A stretch of 64,000 nt of DNA from Bacteroidetes bacterium GWF2_38_335 (GCA_001769535.1 MEOH01000006.1:103077-167076), one strand, 5' to 3'; shown: positions 43,799-52,763, numbered from the stretch's first letter. Notes: generated by a model not told the origin, from the sequence alone. Translations and numbers: made by a program.

Positions 43799-44263
43799 AT
43801 GCGGCTGATTCTAAATATATTGTCAATACTCATTCTGCTTGTGGTTTTTGTTTCCTCCACAGGGATAAATAAGCATGAGCATGAATGTAAGTCAATGGGA
43901 TCTGCTGATGTTTCATATCTTCCTGAGTATTTTGGAATTCATACCGAATGTGCTTGCAGAGGAATTCTTCATCATGATGAACAGCACAAAAGCAATACCG
44001 TAGTTTCAGGAATCAGCTGTTGCAAAAATTCCATGGAGTTTTTTAAGGTTCCGGTTTTAAACCAGAATGTTGCAAAATTCTTTCAGATAACTACAGAATA
44101 TACTCCCATAATTTTATCCTGCGAATCGCGCTTAAATAAATTTGAAGATAACAGTCCTGCGCACGCCGGCACATTTTATCGTCCGCCCCCCAATATATAT
44201 TGTGGCCGACAATTGATTTATTTTACCTCCAATATTAAAATTCCCTTTCCCGAATTGATCTGA
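43799..44263 (+). CDS. Small exported Cys/His-rich protein (HYC_CC_PP-like)
   Basis: A 154-residue protein with an N-terminal hydrophobic segment (LILNILSILILLVVFVSSTG). The exported part contains KHEHECK, HTECACRGILHHDEQH, a CC pair in SGISCCKNSM, and a C-terminal YRPPPN. The spaced His-x-x-Cys, CC and PP order resembles the small HYC_CC_PP family found in Bacteroidota next to TonB receptors. The many His and Cys suggest metal binding. The TonB receptor gene follows 126 bases downstream. Metal identity unknown. Confidence 0.6.
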   Translation: MRLILNILSILILLVVFVSSTGINKHEHECKSMGSADVSYLPEYFGIHTECACRGILHHDEQHKSNTVVSGISCCKNSMEFFKVPVLNQNVAKFFQITTEYTPIILSCESRLNKFEDNSPAHAGTFYRPPPNIYCGRQLIYFTSNIKIPFPELI

Positions 44264-44389
44264 TGAGAAAATTCATTGGCTTAAAATTGTCATTTTTTTA
44301 TAAAAGGATAAAACTAAGCCACGAATTGCTTTAATCCAGTTTGATAAAAAAAACTGCAGATTCAATTGAAAATTTTAATATTAAAAAAG

Positions 44390-46786
44390 ATGAAAATAAA
44401 TATAGCGGTAATACTTGGTTTTATATTTGTTCTTACTGCTGTGAATGCTTTCTCCCAGAGTCTTTCAGGTACCGCATTCGAATTAAATGAGAACAACAAA
44501 AAAGCCAATCTCGAAGGAGTCAATATTCAGTGGCAGGGAACCACGGTGGGCACTTCGACCGATAAAAACGGAAATTTTTCACTTCCCCGTGTTTCCGGAA
44601 ACACTAAATTAGTTTGTTCTTTTCTGGGTTATCGAACAGATACTATGGATGTTAAGGAAGGCATTTCAAAATTAGATATCAGAATGTTTAACTCTTCGGT
44701 TACACTTTCGCAGGTGGTGGTGAGTGGAAACTCAGAAACCACAATAATTTCAAAAATAAATCCCAGACAAACCCAGCTTCTAACTCAGGGTGAGTTATAC
44801 CGTGCTGCTTGCTGCAACCTCTCAGAGAGCTTCGAAACCAACGCTTCAGTTGACGTCATGTACAGCGATGCCATCACCGGAGCCAAGCAGATTCAGTTGC
44901 TCGGACTGGCAGGAATTTACAGTCAGATTCAAACCGAGAATGTGCCTTCAATTCGTGGTCTGGCCAGTGCTTACGGACTAAATTATATTCCCGGATCATG
45001 GATGGAATCCATTCAGATTTCAAAGGGAACTTCCTCGGTCATCAACGGGTATGAATCCATCACCGGACAAATAAACGTTGAGTTCAAAAAACCGGCAAAA
45101 AGCGATAAACTTTTTATAAATCTCTTTACCAACAGCAATCTCAGGCAGGAAGCCAATATCAACGGATCATTCAGGATCAATGACAAACTCAGCACGATGG
45201 TCATGGTTCACGGGGATTATTTTGACAAAGAGATTAACAAAATCGATTCAACCCAAATATATATGAACGGCGAATATTCTAATCTGGCCGAAAACTTCAT
45301 GGATCTTCCGAAGCTCAATACCATCAGCATTTTTAACAGATGGGATTATAATGTTCCGGGCAAATATATTTCGCGTTTTGGCATCAGGTTTCTCAGGGAA
45401 GACCGCAACGGCGGCACCATTGATTATGACAAAAACACTTTTGTGCTGGATACATCACAAATTAATCAGAAAAAACTTCCTTATGGCTTTGGATTGAAAA
45501 CTCTGCGTACCGAAGCATTCTGGAAAAATGGTTTCATGTTTAAAGATAAACCATGGAAAAGTCTGGGAATTATTTTGTCAGGAGTGAATCATGAACAGTC
45601 GGGTTTTTTCGGGGTAAATAATTATCACGGAAATGAAAAATCCCTCTATGCCAACATGATTTACCAATCAATTTTCGGAAATACCGACCGAAAATTCAAT
45701 ACTGGTATCAGCTTTTTGTATGATGAGTTTGATGAGGGCTACGATCAGACCAGGTTCAGGTACATTTATCAGGACCTGCCTGCCGACTCGGTTCCGTCGA
45801 TGTATCAGATTACACATCTTTCGGGTTACTCACAACATTCATATAACTGGGATCGCAGTGAAATGGTGCCCGGGGCATTTTTCGAGTACACGCATACATG
45901 GAGAACACTTGTGTTTATTGCCGGAATCAGAGGAGATTATTCCAGTAATCATGGATTTTTTGTTACACCGAGGGCAAATCTCAGGTATCAGTTTAACGAA
46001 AAGACTGTTATCAGAGGATCAGCAGGATTGGGTTACCGTTCGGCCAATGTGATTTCTGAAAGTATTCCGGTTATCGCATCCCAGAGAATTATTGAAATGG
46101 ATGACTCGCTGGATCAGGAAAAAGCCATGAATTTCGGGATCAATTTTTCAAAGGAATTTAAACTTTTCGGGAAAAAGGCAGATTTTGACATTGATTTGTA
46201 CCGAACCGAGTTTATCAAACAGGTTATTGTGGATTTGGATAAGGACCCGACCACGGCCTATATTTATAATCTGGGAGAAGATGAAAAATCTTACGCAAAC
46301 AGTTTCCAGGTGCAGTTGAACTATCATCCTGCCGAAAGGTTTTCGACAGTGCTGGCTTACAGGCTAAACGACGGATGGTCAACATCATCAGGCAAACTGC
46401 AGCGCCGACTTATGCAACCAAGGTTTAAGGCGTTGGCTTCGTTTTCATACGCCACAAAACATGAAAAATGGAAGTTCGATCTCACAGGCCAGCTTAACGG
46501 CAGTGCCAGAATTTCTCCACAAAACCTGATGCCCGAGATAGTACGCAGGGATTATGAGAAATCACCGGTATATTCCATCATAAACGCACAGATTACAAAA
46601 AAATTCAAAGAAAATTTTGATGTATATATTGGTGCTGAAAACTTACTCAACTATACTCAGAAAGATCCCATCACCGAACCATTTATTCCGTACCATACCC
46701 ATTTTGACACGGGCATGGTTTGGGGACCGGTAATCGGACGGGTTATATATGGCGGGTTGAGATATTCGATACCTTATAAAGATTAA
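44390..46786 (+). CDS. TonB-dependent receptor with N-terminal CarboxypepD_reg-like domain
   Basis: A 798-residue outer-membrane transporter from ATG 44390 (track start 44366 is upstream). Signal peptide ends near FSQ; a carboxypeptidase regulatory-like domain follows (SGTAFELNENNKKANLEGVNIQWQGTTVGTSTDKNGNFSLP); the plug includes QLLTQGELYRAACCNLSESFETNASVDVMYSDAITGAKQIQLLGLAGIYSQIQTENVPSIRG; the barrel fills the rest and ends GGLRYSIPYKD. An unusual CC pair occurs in the plug. It should import a scarce ligand with TonB energy. Substrate is unknown; adjacent Cys-rich genes hint at a metal or metal chelate. Confidence 0.92.
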   Translation: MKINIAVILGFIFVLTAVNAFSQSLSGTAFELNENNKKANLEGVNIQWQGTTVGTSTDKNGNFSLPRVSGNTKLVCSFLGYRTDTMDVKEGISKLDIRMFNSSVTLSQVVVSGNSETTIISKINPRQTQLLTQGELYRAACCNLSESFETNASVDVMYSDAITGAKQIQLLGLAGIYSQIQTENVPSIRGLASAYGLNYIPGSWMESIQISKGTSSVINGYESITGQINVEFKKPAKSDKLFINLFTNSNLRQEANINGSFRINDKLSTMVMVHGDYFDKEINKIDSTQIYMNGEYSNLAENFMDLPKLNTISIFNRWDYNVPGKYISRFGIRFLREDRNGGTIDYDKNTFVLDTSQINQKKLPYGFGLKTLRTEAFWKNGFMFKDKPWKSLGIILSGVNHEQSGFFGVNNYHGNEKSLYANMIYQSIFGNTDRKFNTGISFLYDEFDEGYDQTRFRYIYQDLPADSVPSMYQITHLSGYSQHSYNWDRSEMVPGAFFEYTHTWRTLVFIAGIRGDYSSNHGFFVTPRANLRYQFNEKTVIRGSAGLGYRSANVISESIPVIASQRIIEMDDSLDQEKAMNFGINFSKEFKLFGKKADFDIDLYRTEFIKQVIVDLDKDPTTAYIYNLGEDEKSYANSFQVQLNYHPAERFSTVLAYRLNDGWSTSSGKLQRRLMQPRFKALASFSYATKHEKWKFDLTGQLNGSARISPQNLMPEIVRRDYEKSPVYSIINAQITKKFKENFDVYIGAENLLNYTQKDPITEPFIPYHTHFDTGMVWGPVIGRVIYGGLRYSIPYKD

Positions 46787-46796
46787 AAAAGTTAGA

Positions 46797-46827
46797 AAAT
46801 TAACTGCCCAATTTGGGCAGTTAATTT
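46797..46827 (+). terminator. Hairpin after the TonB receptor gene
   Basis: AAATTAACTGCCCAA, one base, TTGGGCAGTTAATTT: a 15-bp inverted repeat followed by CTTTAAATT. Likely terminator, as the next gene has a separate leader. Confidence 0.7.
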
Positions 46828-46881
46828 CTTTAAATTGATTGTAATTAAAAAAGTAATATAAACATTAACAAACAAACGATT

Positions 46882-47661
46882 ATGAAAAAGTTATTTACTT
46901 TATTATTTGTCCTTGGCTCTATATGCATAGTTAATGCTCAAACAGCCGTGAATTTCACCTGTAATGACTGTGATGGCAATTCACACGATCTGTTTACTGA
47001 ACTGGACAATGGAAAAGTTATTGTTTTGTGCTGGGCCATGCCTTGTGCATCATGTATAGCTCCATCCAAAACCACTTACAATGTAGTTCAGAGTTATCAG
47101 GCAACAAATCCCGACAGAGTTTATTTTTATCTTGTGGATGATTATGCCAACACCGTTTGCAGTTCACTTAACAGTTGGGCAAACACCAATGCTATGCCAG
47201 CTTCTTCATCTTCCATCCGATTCTCAGAATCAAGCATAAGAATGACTGATTACGGAACAGCCGGTATGCCAAAAATTGTTGTTCTGGGATGTAACACTCA
47301 CCATGTTTTCTATAATGTTAATGGGGTGGTAAATGCAACAAATCTTCAGGCAGCCATTGATGATGCATTGGTTTGCGAAACAAGTACAGATGAGATAGAT
47401 GGGTCACATTCAAATGTTTCTATTTATCCTTCACCCGCAAATGATTTTCTGAACATAGCTTATGCCTCGCAAAGTGAAATTGTAATTGAAATATATTCCG
47501 TTTCAGGAGTTTTGGTACAGTCTTTTACTAACAACGAAACCTACAGCAAAACTGAAAACACCATCACAATCGGAACTGGTGATTTTGAAAACGGGCTGTA
47601 TCTGGTTAAAGTAAATATAGATGGAAAAAGTATTGTTGAAAAAATCAACATCCAGCATTAG
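46882..47661 (+). CDS. Secreted thioredoxin-like protein with C-terminal T9SS sorting tail
   Basis: A 259-residue protein. Signal peptide MKKLFTLLFVLGSICIVNAQ, a thioredoxin-like domain over residues 20-165 with CxxC-like MPCASCIAP near residue 55 and a late TAGMPKIVVLG loop carrying the cis-Pro, then a C-terminal sorting tail (VSIYPSPANDFLNIAYASQSEIVIEIYSVSGVLVQSF...NGLYLVKVNIDGKSIVEKINIQ). It would be exported by the type IX system and anchored or released at the surface, where it could reduce or carry thiols. The next gene, an outer membrane protein with a Cys-Cys-Gly N-terminus, starts 21 bases on. Confidence 0.8.
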   Translation: MKKLFTLLFVLGSICIVNAQTAVNFTCNDCDGNSHDLFTELDNGKVIVLCWAMPCASCIAPSKTTYNVVQSYQATNPDRVYFYLVDDYANTVCSSLNSWANTNAMPASSSSIRFSESSIRMTDYGTAGMPKIVVLGCNTHHVFYNVNGVVNATNLQAAIDDALVCETSTDEIDGSHSNVSIYPSPANDFLNIAYASQSEIVIEIYSVSGVLVQSFTNNETYSKTENTITIGTGDFENGLYLVKVNIDGKSIVEKINIQH

Positions 47662-47682
47662 CGGATCTTAAACCAAGATAAT

Positions 47683-48687
47683 ATGAAAAGAATTATCCTT
47701 GTATTATTGCTTGTCTATGCCTTTTCTGCATCTGTGAATGCACAATGCTGCGGAGGTGGAAGCGGCAGTCCGATCGCAGGAGGCGAATCGCGTGGAGTGC
47801 TCATGGAAAGGCAAATGGAGATAAGTTCCAGTTTTGTTTATCTGAACACTGATAAATTTCTTACCGGAAATACTCCGGATACCAATTTTCTTGACAATTA
47901 TAACAGTAAGTACGAATATACGCGGCTTGCATATGGCTTGTCAAAAAAATTCACTTTGTCAATAGAGTCAGGCTATTGGATCAATAAAACACAGATCGGG
48001 CTTCATGGTGTTGACACCAATGATGCTTCGGGGTTTGGCGATTTAATTATTTCTCCACGCTACAACGTTTATAATAAAACAAAAAATTCATGGTTCACCG
48101 AGTTAACACTTGGCATTGGATTCAAAATACCTTTGGGAAAGTATAATGACTCACTTCGCCGGATTGAGCCTTTTTCAGGAGAAGTATATTACATTCCGAA
48201 AACTCTGGCAGTGCAACCTTCATCAGGAGCACAGGATATAATTTTTCAGCTTTTTTTCTTTCACGGCCACAACATAAAAAAACTGAATTTTATTGCCAAC
48301 ATGCTGTATATTAAAAAGGGGTGGAATCCACTGGGTGAAAAAATCGGTGATTATGCAGGAGTTACATTTACGGTAAGCAAAACATATTTTAAACGATTGG
48401 GTTTGGCCCTTCAGTTAAAAGGCGAATGGGTCGATCAGATGTCATTGAATAAAAACATACTTTTATATGCATACCCAAATTATGATCCTTTTGCGACAGG
48501 TTACCGCAAAGTCATGCTTGCGCCTATTGCCAGCTATTTCATCAAACAGGGACTCAGTGTTTTTGTAATGCCAGAGATACCGGTGTATCAGTATATGTTT
48601 AAAACTCAGATTGCATCAAAGTTTCAGGTAAATTTTGGTATTACTTACAGGTTTTTCCCGTTTAAAATGGCTCCGGCCGTGGAATGA
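47683..48687 (+). CDS. Outer-membrane beta-barrel-like protein with CCGGG N-terminus
   Basis: A 334-residue exported protein. The mature N-terminus is cysteine-glycine rich (AQCCGGGSGSPIAGGESRGVLMERQMEISSSF), and the remainder alternates in barrel fashion (YEYTRLAYGLSKKFTLSIESGYWI, WFTELTLGIGFKIPLGKY) and ends in an aromatic strand (FQVNFGITYRFFPFKM). It looks like a transporter or porin-like protein of unknown substrate. The CC pair close to a secreted thioredoxin-like protein gene suggests a redox or metal link. No close family recognised. Confidence 0.7.
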   Translation: MKRIILVLLLVYAFSASVNAQCCGGGSGSPIAGGESRGVLMERQMEISSSFVYLNTDKFLTGNTPDTNFLDNYNSKYEYTRLAYGLSKKFTLSIESGYWINKTQIGLHGVDTNDASGFGDLIISPRYNVYNKTKNSWFTELTLGIGFKIPLGKYNDSLRRIEPFSGEVYYIPKTLAVQPSSGAQDIIFQLFFFHGHNIKKLNFIANMLYIKKGWNPLGEKIGDYAGVTFTVSKTYFKRLGLALQLKGEWVDQMSLNKNILLYAYPNYDPFATGYRKVMLAPIASYFIKQGLSVFVMPEIPVYQYMFKTQIASKFQVNFGITYRFFPFKMAPAVE

Positions 48688-48730
48688 AAAAATAATGATT
48701 TTTTGATAATTAAATATTTTTCAACCCACT

Positions 48731-48763
48731 ATTGCAAAGTTCAAAAAAATTATTTTATCTTTG
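48731..48763 (+). promoter_or_regulatory. Promoter of tRNA-Phe
   Basis: ATTG (48731-48734), 21 bases, TATCTTTG (48756-48763), exact -7 box, 17 bases before the tRNA. Confidence 0.75.
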
Positions 48764-48780
48764 CACTCCCAATTGAGTTG

Positions 48781-48853
48781 GTACCATAGCTCAGTAGGTA
48801 GAGCAATGGACTGAAAATCCATGTGTCCCTGGTTCGATCCCGGGTGGTACCAC
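48781..48853 (+). tRNA. tRNA-Phe (GAA)
   Basis: 73 nucleotides: acceptor GGTACCA/TGGTACC, anticodon loop CTGAAAA reading GAA, T arm CCCTGGTTCGATCCCGGG (a near perfect stem), discriminator A. CCA is not encoded. Confidence 0.96.
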
Positions 48854-48891
48854 AAACGTAGAGACGCAATATTTTGCGTCTCTACGTTTGT
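48854..48891 (+). terminator. 17-bp perfect hairpin after tRNA-Phe
   Basis: CAAACGTAGAGACGCAA, TATT loop, exact reverse complement, then TTTAATG. It may end the tRNA transcript. The inner GAGACGC/GCGTCTC motif also occurs in the hairpin at 52702-52723. Confidence 0.75.
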
Positions 48892-49076
48892 TTAATGGCC
48901 CGTCCATATCCTATTACTCCTCCAAATTTCACCCGGAAAATTATTTATTCTACCTAATACGTCTAAAAACGTATCCCCAAAATCCGTCTTTAACCCCCTT
49001 CATTTAGGTCTTTAATCGGTTTTGCAAGATCTGTATCTCCGGTACTTTTACAAAAAATTATTAAACTCTAAATAAT
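48892..49076. other. Region between tRNA-Phe and pstS
   Basis: No ORF. A possible pst promoter is annotated separately within it; also a TACGT/ACGTA inverted repeat around 48957-48972. Confidence 0.4.
49021..49050 (+). promoter_or_regulatory. Possible promoter of the pst operon
   Basis: TTTG (49021-49024), 18 bases, TACTTTTA (49043-49050), one mismatch from the consensus -7 box; about 27 bases before the pstS ATG. No recognisable Pho box was seen. Confidence 0.5.
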
Positions 49077-50027
49077 ATGAAAAAATTGTTTTTAATGTTA
49101 GCAGGTTTTGCTTTACTGTCTGGACTATTTTACAATTGTGCCGGATCGGGCGAGCAGGACAAAACCATTACCATCTCCGGTGCTTTTGCACTTTATCCCA
49201 TGGCCGTTGTTTGGGCCGAAGAATACCAGAAAATTAACCCGGATGTTAGAATTGACATCTCTGCCGGTGGTGCCGGAAAAGGCATGACCGATGCTCTTAA
49301 CGAAATGGCCGACCTGGGCATGTACTCAAAAGAAGTTAGTCAGGAAGAAGTTGATAAAGGTGCATGGAAAATCGCTCTTACCAAAGATGCTGTTCTTCCT
49401 ACCATCAGTGTCGACAATCCTTATTATAATGAATTGATGACAAAAGGTATGACCAAACAGGAATTTATTGATGTGTTCCTCACTGAAAAAATTACTTCAT
49501 GGGGATACATTATCGATTCAACTAAAAATGATGAAAAAATAAACGTATACAACCGTTCTGATGCTTGTGGTGCTGCCGAAATGTGGGCAAAATACATGGG
49601 CGGCAAAAAACAGGAAGACCTCAAAGGAATTGGAGTATTTGGTGACCCTGGAATGGCCGATGCCATCAAAAAAGATAAAAATGCCATTGGCTTTAACAAC
49701 GTGGCTTATGTGTTCGATGTCAAAACCAGAAAGAAATACGCCGGCATTGATGTAATTCCCATCGACATCAACGAAAACGGTACCATTGATCCCGAAGAAA
49801 AGGTTTACAATACCCTTGAAGATATCGTGAAAGCTATTAAATCTGGGGCTTATCCTTCACCTCCTGCCCGTGACCTGTATTTTGTTTCAAAAGGACTGCC
49901 TAAAAAACAGGCGGTAAAAGATTTCATTAAATGGATTCTCACCGATGGTCAGAAATTCGTTGACGAAGCCGGATATGTAATGCTTACCGAGGAACAATTG
50001 AAAGCCGAGCTCAAAAAATTAGAATAA
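49077..50027 (+). CDS. pstS: Phosphate ABC transporter substrate-binding lipoprotein PstS-like
   Basis: A 316-residue periplasmic phosphate-binding protein. Signal with lipobox (LFYNCAGSG) suggests lipid anchoring. Ligand loops are ITISGAFALYPMAVVWAEEY and RIDISAGGAGKGMTDALNEMADLGMYSKEV near the start, then YNRSDACGAAEMWAKYMG near residue 160 and the C-terminal hinge AVKDFIKWILTDGQKFVDEAGYVML. Sequence is typical of the PstS/PBP2 family, though the ligand loops differ enough from E. coli that another oxyanion is conceivable. pstC and pstA follow, so phosphate is the best guess. Confidence 0.88.
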   Translation: MKKLFLMLAGFALLSGLFYNCAGSGEQDKTITISGAFALYPMAVVWAEEYQKINPDVRIDISAGGAGKGMTDALNEMADLGMYSKEVSQEEVDKGAWKIALTKDAVLPTISVDNPYYNELMTKGMTKQEFIDVFLTEKITSWGYIIDSTKNDEKINVYNRSDACGAAEMWAKYMGGKKQEDLKGIGVFGDPGMADAIKKDKNAIGFNNVAYVFDVKTRKKYAGIDVIPIDINENGTIDPEEKVYNTLEDIVKAIKSGAYPSPPARDLYFVSKGLPKKQAVKDFIKWILTDGQKFVDEAGYVMLTEEQLKAELKKLE

Positions 50028-50036
50028 ATACTAACA

Positions 50037-50110
50037 AAGCAATCTCCTTATAACATACAAAGTACTATTTGGAGATTGCTTCGTTCCTCGCATCCGATAG
50101 CTATCGGATG
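50037..50110 (+). promoter_or_regulatory. Two hairpins between pstS and pstC
   Basis: AAGCAATCTCC (50037-50047) pairs with GGAGATTGCTT (50071-50081), followed by a 20-bp perfect palindrome CATCCGATAGCTATCGGATG (50091-50110). Such structures between a binding protein and permease genes often stabilise the upstream mRNA and lower readthrough. There is no U-run. Confidence 0.6.
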
Positions 50111-50174
50111 ACGGTCAATAATAGGGGTAACCCGGTAGTTATATTACTGTAATATTCAATTTTGAAAACTAATA

Positions 50175-51083
50175 ATGAAACTAAGTGATCTTAAAATAAG
50201 CCGGCAGTTACGCAGCAAACTCCATAACAAATGGATGTATCTGTGTTTTGCGGTAATACTGATTCTGGCTCCGGCTTTGCTTTTCGGACTGTATATCAAG
50301 TCAGCTCCCTTGTTTGAGCAAAATGGCTTTAGTGAGGTGATTTTTTCAAATGAATGGAAACCTCTTTCAGGAAAATTTGGTTTTCTTTCATTTATTTTAA
50401 GTTCGCTTTGGGTTACTATTCTGGCTCTGATTTTATCTGTGCCAGTTTGCATTTTAACATCCATCTATCTTATTTATTACGCCAAAGGGTTTGTTCTTAA
50501 AATCATGCATCCGATTATTGACATTCTGGCCGGAATACCTTCAGTTATTTATGGTGTTTGGGGCATACTCATGATCGTACCCATGGTTTCAAAGGATATT
50601 GCTCCTTTTTTCGGATACGAAACCACAGGATTTTCAATTCTGTCGGGCGCTATTGTACTCGCGGTAATGATCATTCCCTTTATGCTGAATATTCTTATTG
50701 AAATTCTCAGAACTGTTCCTGAAGGTCTTATCGAATCCTCACTTTCACTGGGTGCCAGTAAATGGCAAACCATCAAGTTTGTGGTGGTGAAAAAAGCACT
50801 TCCGGGAATTGTATCATCAATAGGATTGGGACTGTCCCGTGCATTTGGTGAAACCATCGCCGTTCTGATGGTGGTTGGAAATGTGGTGCAAAACCCTACA
50901 AATGTTTTTGATGCCGGATATCCGCTTCCTGCCCTGATTGCAAACAATTATGGCGAAATGATGTCTATACCCATGTATGACTCGGCACTTATGCTGGCCG
51001 CCCTGATTCTATTTGTTATTGTATTGATATTTAACATTCTGTCGCGCATTTTGATCAGAAGATATGAAATAAAAGTTGCATAA
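50175..51083 (+). CDS. pstC: Phosphate ABC transporter permease PstC
   Basis: A 302-residue inner-membrane permease with six or more helices. The EAA loop is visible as ETLRTVPEGLIESSLSLGASKWQTIKFVVVKKALPGIVSSIGLGLSRAFGETIAVLMVVGN near residue 180, and an N-terminal PIIDILAGIPSVIYGVWGI motif is shared with PstA-type permeases. It forms the membrane channel with PstA. The predicted PstA start (51085) directly follows the stop codon, coupling the two genes. Confidence 0.93.
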   Translation: MKLSDLKISRQLRSKLHNKWMYLCFAVILILAPALLFGLYIKSAPLFEQNGFSEVIFSNEWKPLSGKFGFLSFILSSLWVTILALILSVPVCILTSIYLIYYAKGFVLKIMHPIIDILAGIPSVIYGVWGILMIVPMVSKDIAPFFGYETTGFSILSGAIVLAVMIIPFMLNILIEILRTVPEGLIESSLSLGASKWQTIKFVVVKKALPGIVSSIGLGLSRAFGETIAVLMVVGNVVQNPTNVFDAGYPLPALIANNYGEMMSIPMYDSALMLAALILFVIVLIFNILSRILIRRYEIKVA

Positions 51084-51084
51084 T

Positions 51085-51939
51085 ATGAAATTAAGAAAAG
51101 TAGAGGAGCATGTATTTTTATTTCTGATGAGATTATCAGCCCTTCTCATTGGTTTTGCACTTTTGGCAATTATCTGGAGTATTTTCAGCAAGGGCCTTGG
51201 TTCTCTTAATTGGCAAATGATCTCTGAAGTTCCAAAAGGAGGTTATTATTTTGGAAAAGAGGGTGGCATTTTAAACGCAATTATCGGATCATTGTATCTT
51301 TCCTTGGGAGCAACTGTTCTGGCACTTGTGATCGGATTACCGATTGCGCTTTTTATCAATATTCATTTAAGTAAAAGGCGCCGGTTGGTCAATGTGGTCA
51401 GGTTGATTCTTGATATCCTGTGGGGAGTGCCCTCTATTGTTTATGGGGCATTCGGTTTTACTGTCATGATTTTTTTTGGTGTTAAAACTTCTTTGATGGC
51501 CGGTATTATTGTCATTACAGCTCTGATCCTGCCAATCATGATCAGGTCGCTCGATGAAGTTTTTAAGGAAGTTCCCATGGGATTGAAGGAAGCTTCATAC
51601 TCATTGGGATCCACAAAATCTGAAACAGCTTATAAGGTTTATGTGAGACAATGTGTGCCCGGGTTGGTTACCGCAGTCCTTCTTTCTTTGGGAAGAGGAA
51701 TCGGTGATGCTGCTTCGGTACTTTTTACCTCCGGGTATACTGATAATATTCCCACAGCCCTCGATCAGCCCGCTGCAACTTTGCCGTTGGCAATATTCTT
51801 CCAGTTGGGATCACCCATTCCCGAGGTGCAAAACAGGGCTTACGCAGCCGCTGCAGTTCTTACAATCATAATATTGGTGATCAGTATTCTTGCCAGAATA
51901 GTCGGAAATAAATATCAGAAAAATAAAATTAAAGCTTAA
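51085..51939 (+). CDS. pstA: Phosphate ABC transporter permease PstA
   Basis: A 284-residue permease from ATG 51085 (track start 51076 lies inside pstC). Membrane helices alternate with a LILDILWGVPSIVYGAFGFTVMIFFG motif near residue 105 and the EAA-type loop VFKEVPMGLKEASYSLGSTKSETAYKVYVRQCVPGLVTAVLLSLGRGIGDAASVLF near residue 165. Pairs with PstC in the transporter. One base separates it from pstB. Confidence 0.93.
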   Translation: MKLRKVEEHVFLFLMRLSALLIGFALLAIIWSIFSKGLGSLNWQMISEVPKGGYYFGKEGGILNAIIGSLYLSLGATVLALVIGLPIALFINIHLSKRRRLVNVVRLILDILWGVPSIVYGAFGFTVMIFFGVKTSLMAGIIVITALILPIMIRSLDEVFKEVPMGLKEASYSLGSTKSETAYKVYVRQCVPGLVTAVLLSLGRGIGDAASVLFTSGYTDNIPTALDQPAATLPLAIFFQLGSPIPEVQNRAYAAAAVLTIIILVISILARIVGNKYQKNKIKA

Positions 51940-51940
51940 T

Positions 51941-52699
51941 ATGGAAAATCCTAAAATAAAGGTACAAAACCTCAACCTTTTTATTGGAAAACAGCAGATT
52001 CTCAAAAATGTGAATGTTGAAATTCCCGAGAAGAAAATCACCATTATCATTGGCCCGTCGGGTTGTGGTAAAACCACGTTGCTTAAAAGTCTGAACCGGC
52101 TCACCGACATTTATGAAGACATCAATGTTCAGGGAAATATTTTTATCAATAACGAAGACATTCTTAATACCAAAACCGACATCACCATATTGAGAAAAAA
52201 AATGGGACTGTTGTCTCAGAGACCTTATCCGCTGCCCATGAATATTTATGACAATATTGCATACGGCTTGCGCATCAGCGGAAGAAAACAAAAAAAATAT
52301 CTCGACAAAAGAGTCGAACATTATCTGAAACAGGCAAATCTATGGGATGAAGTCAAAGACAGACTGAAAAGTCCGGCTTCTGCATTATCCATCGGACAAC
52401 AACAAAGGTTGTGTCTGGCACGCGGATTGGCAGTTGATCCCGAAATCATTCTGGCCGATGAACCAACTTCTGCACTCGACCCCATTTCAAGCCAGTATAT
52501 CGAAGAAAAATTTGTTCAGCTAAAGGAGCATTACACAATAATCATGGTTACCCACATCCTGCGTCAGGCAAGAAGGATAGCCGACTACGTGGTATTCATG
52601 TATCTCGGTGAAATTATTGAACAGGGAACAGCCGAAGAATTTTTCAACAACCCCCAACAAGAAAAAACAAAAGCATATTTAAAAGGATTGTTTAACTAG
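51941..52699 (+). CDS. pstB: Phosphate ABC transporter ATP-binding protein PstB
   Basis: A 252-residue ABC ATPase. Walker A is IIIGPSGCGKTTLLKSLNRLTDIYEDI near residue 32, Q-loop KMGLLSQRPYPLPMNIYDNIAYGLR near 90, signature SALSIGQQQRLCLARGLAV near 145 (LSIGQQQR, a slight variant of LSGGQQQR) and Walker B/D-loop EIILADEPTSALDPISSQYIEE near 165. The Asn-Arg pair in KSLNRL is typical of PstB. No phoU gene follows in this operon, unlike in many bacteria. Confidence 0.95.
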   Translation: MENPKIKVQNLNLFIGKQQILKNVNVEIPEKKITIIIGPSGCGKTTLLKSLNRLTDIYEDINVQGNIFINNEDILNTKTDITILRKKMGLLSQRPYPLPMNIYDNIAYGLRISGRKQKKYLDKRVEHYLKQANLWDEVKDRLKSPASALSIGQQQRLCLARGLAVDPEIILADEPTSALDPISSQYIEEKFVQLKEHYTIIMVTHILRQARRIADYVVFMYLGEIIEQGTAEEFFNNPQQEKTKAYLKGLFN

Positions 52700-52701
52700 C
52701 A

Positions 52702-52763
52702 GAGACGCATTATCATGCGTCTCCCTTTCAAAAGGAAAGCACACCGTGCTTCCCTTTTGAAAG
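52702..52763 (+). promoter_or_regulatory. Two hairpins between pstB and porin gene
   Basis: GAGACGCAT TATC ATGCGTCTC (52702-52723), then CTTTCAAAAGGAAAGCAC ACC GTGCTTCCCTTTTGAAAG (52725-52763, 18 bp with one mismatch). The second is followed by an A-run, not a T-run, so a structural mRNA role is likelier than termination for plus-strand genes. Confidence 0.6.

Noticed and set aside
44264-44389. Riboswitch ahead of TonB receptor
   Set aside because: No cobalamin-box or other known aptamer pattern seen in this short AT-rich gap.
52725-52763. Rho-independent terminator after pstB
   Set aside because: The hairpin is followed by A, not T residues, so it cannot be a standard terminator for plus-strand transcripts.
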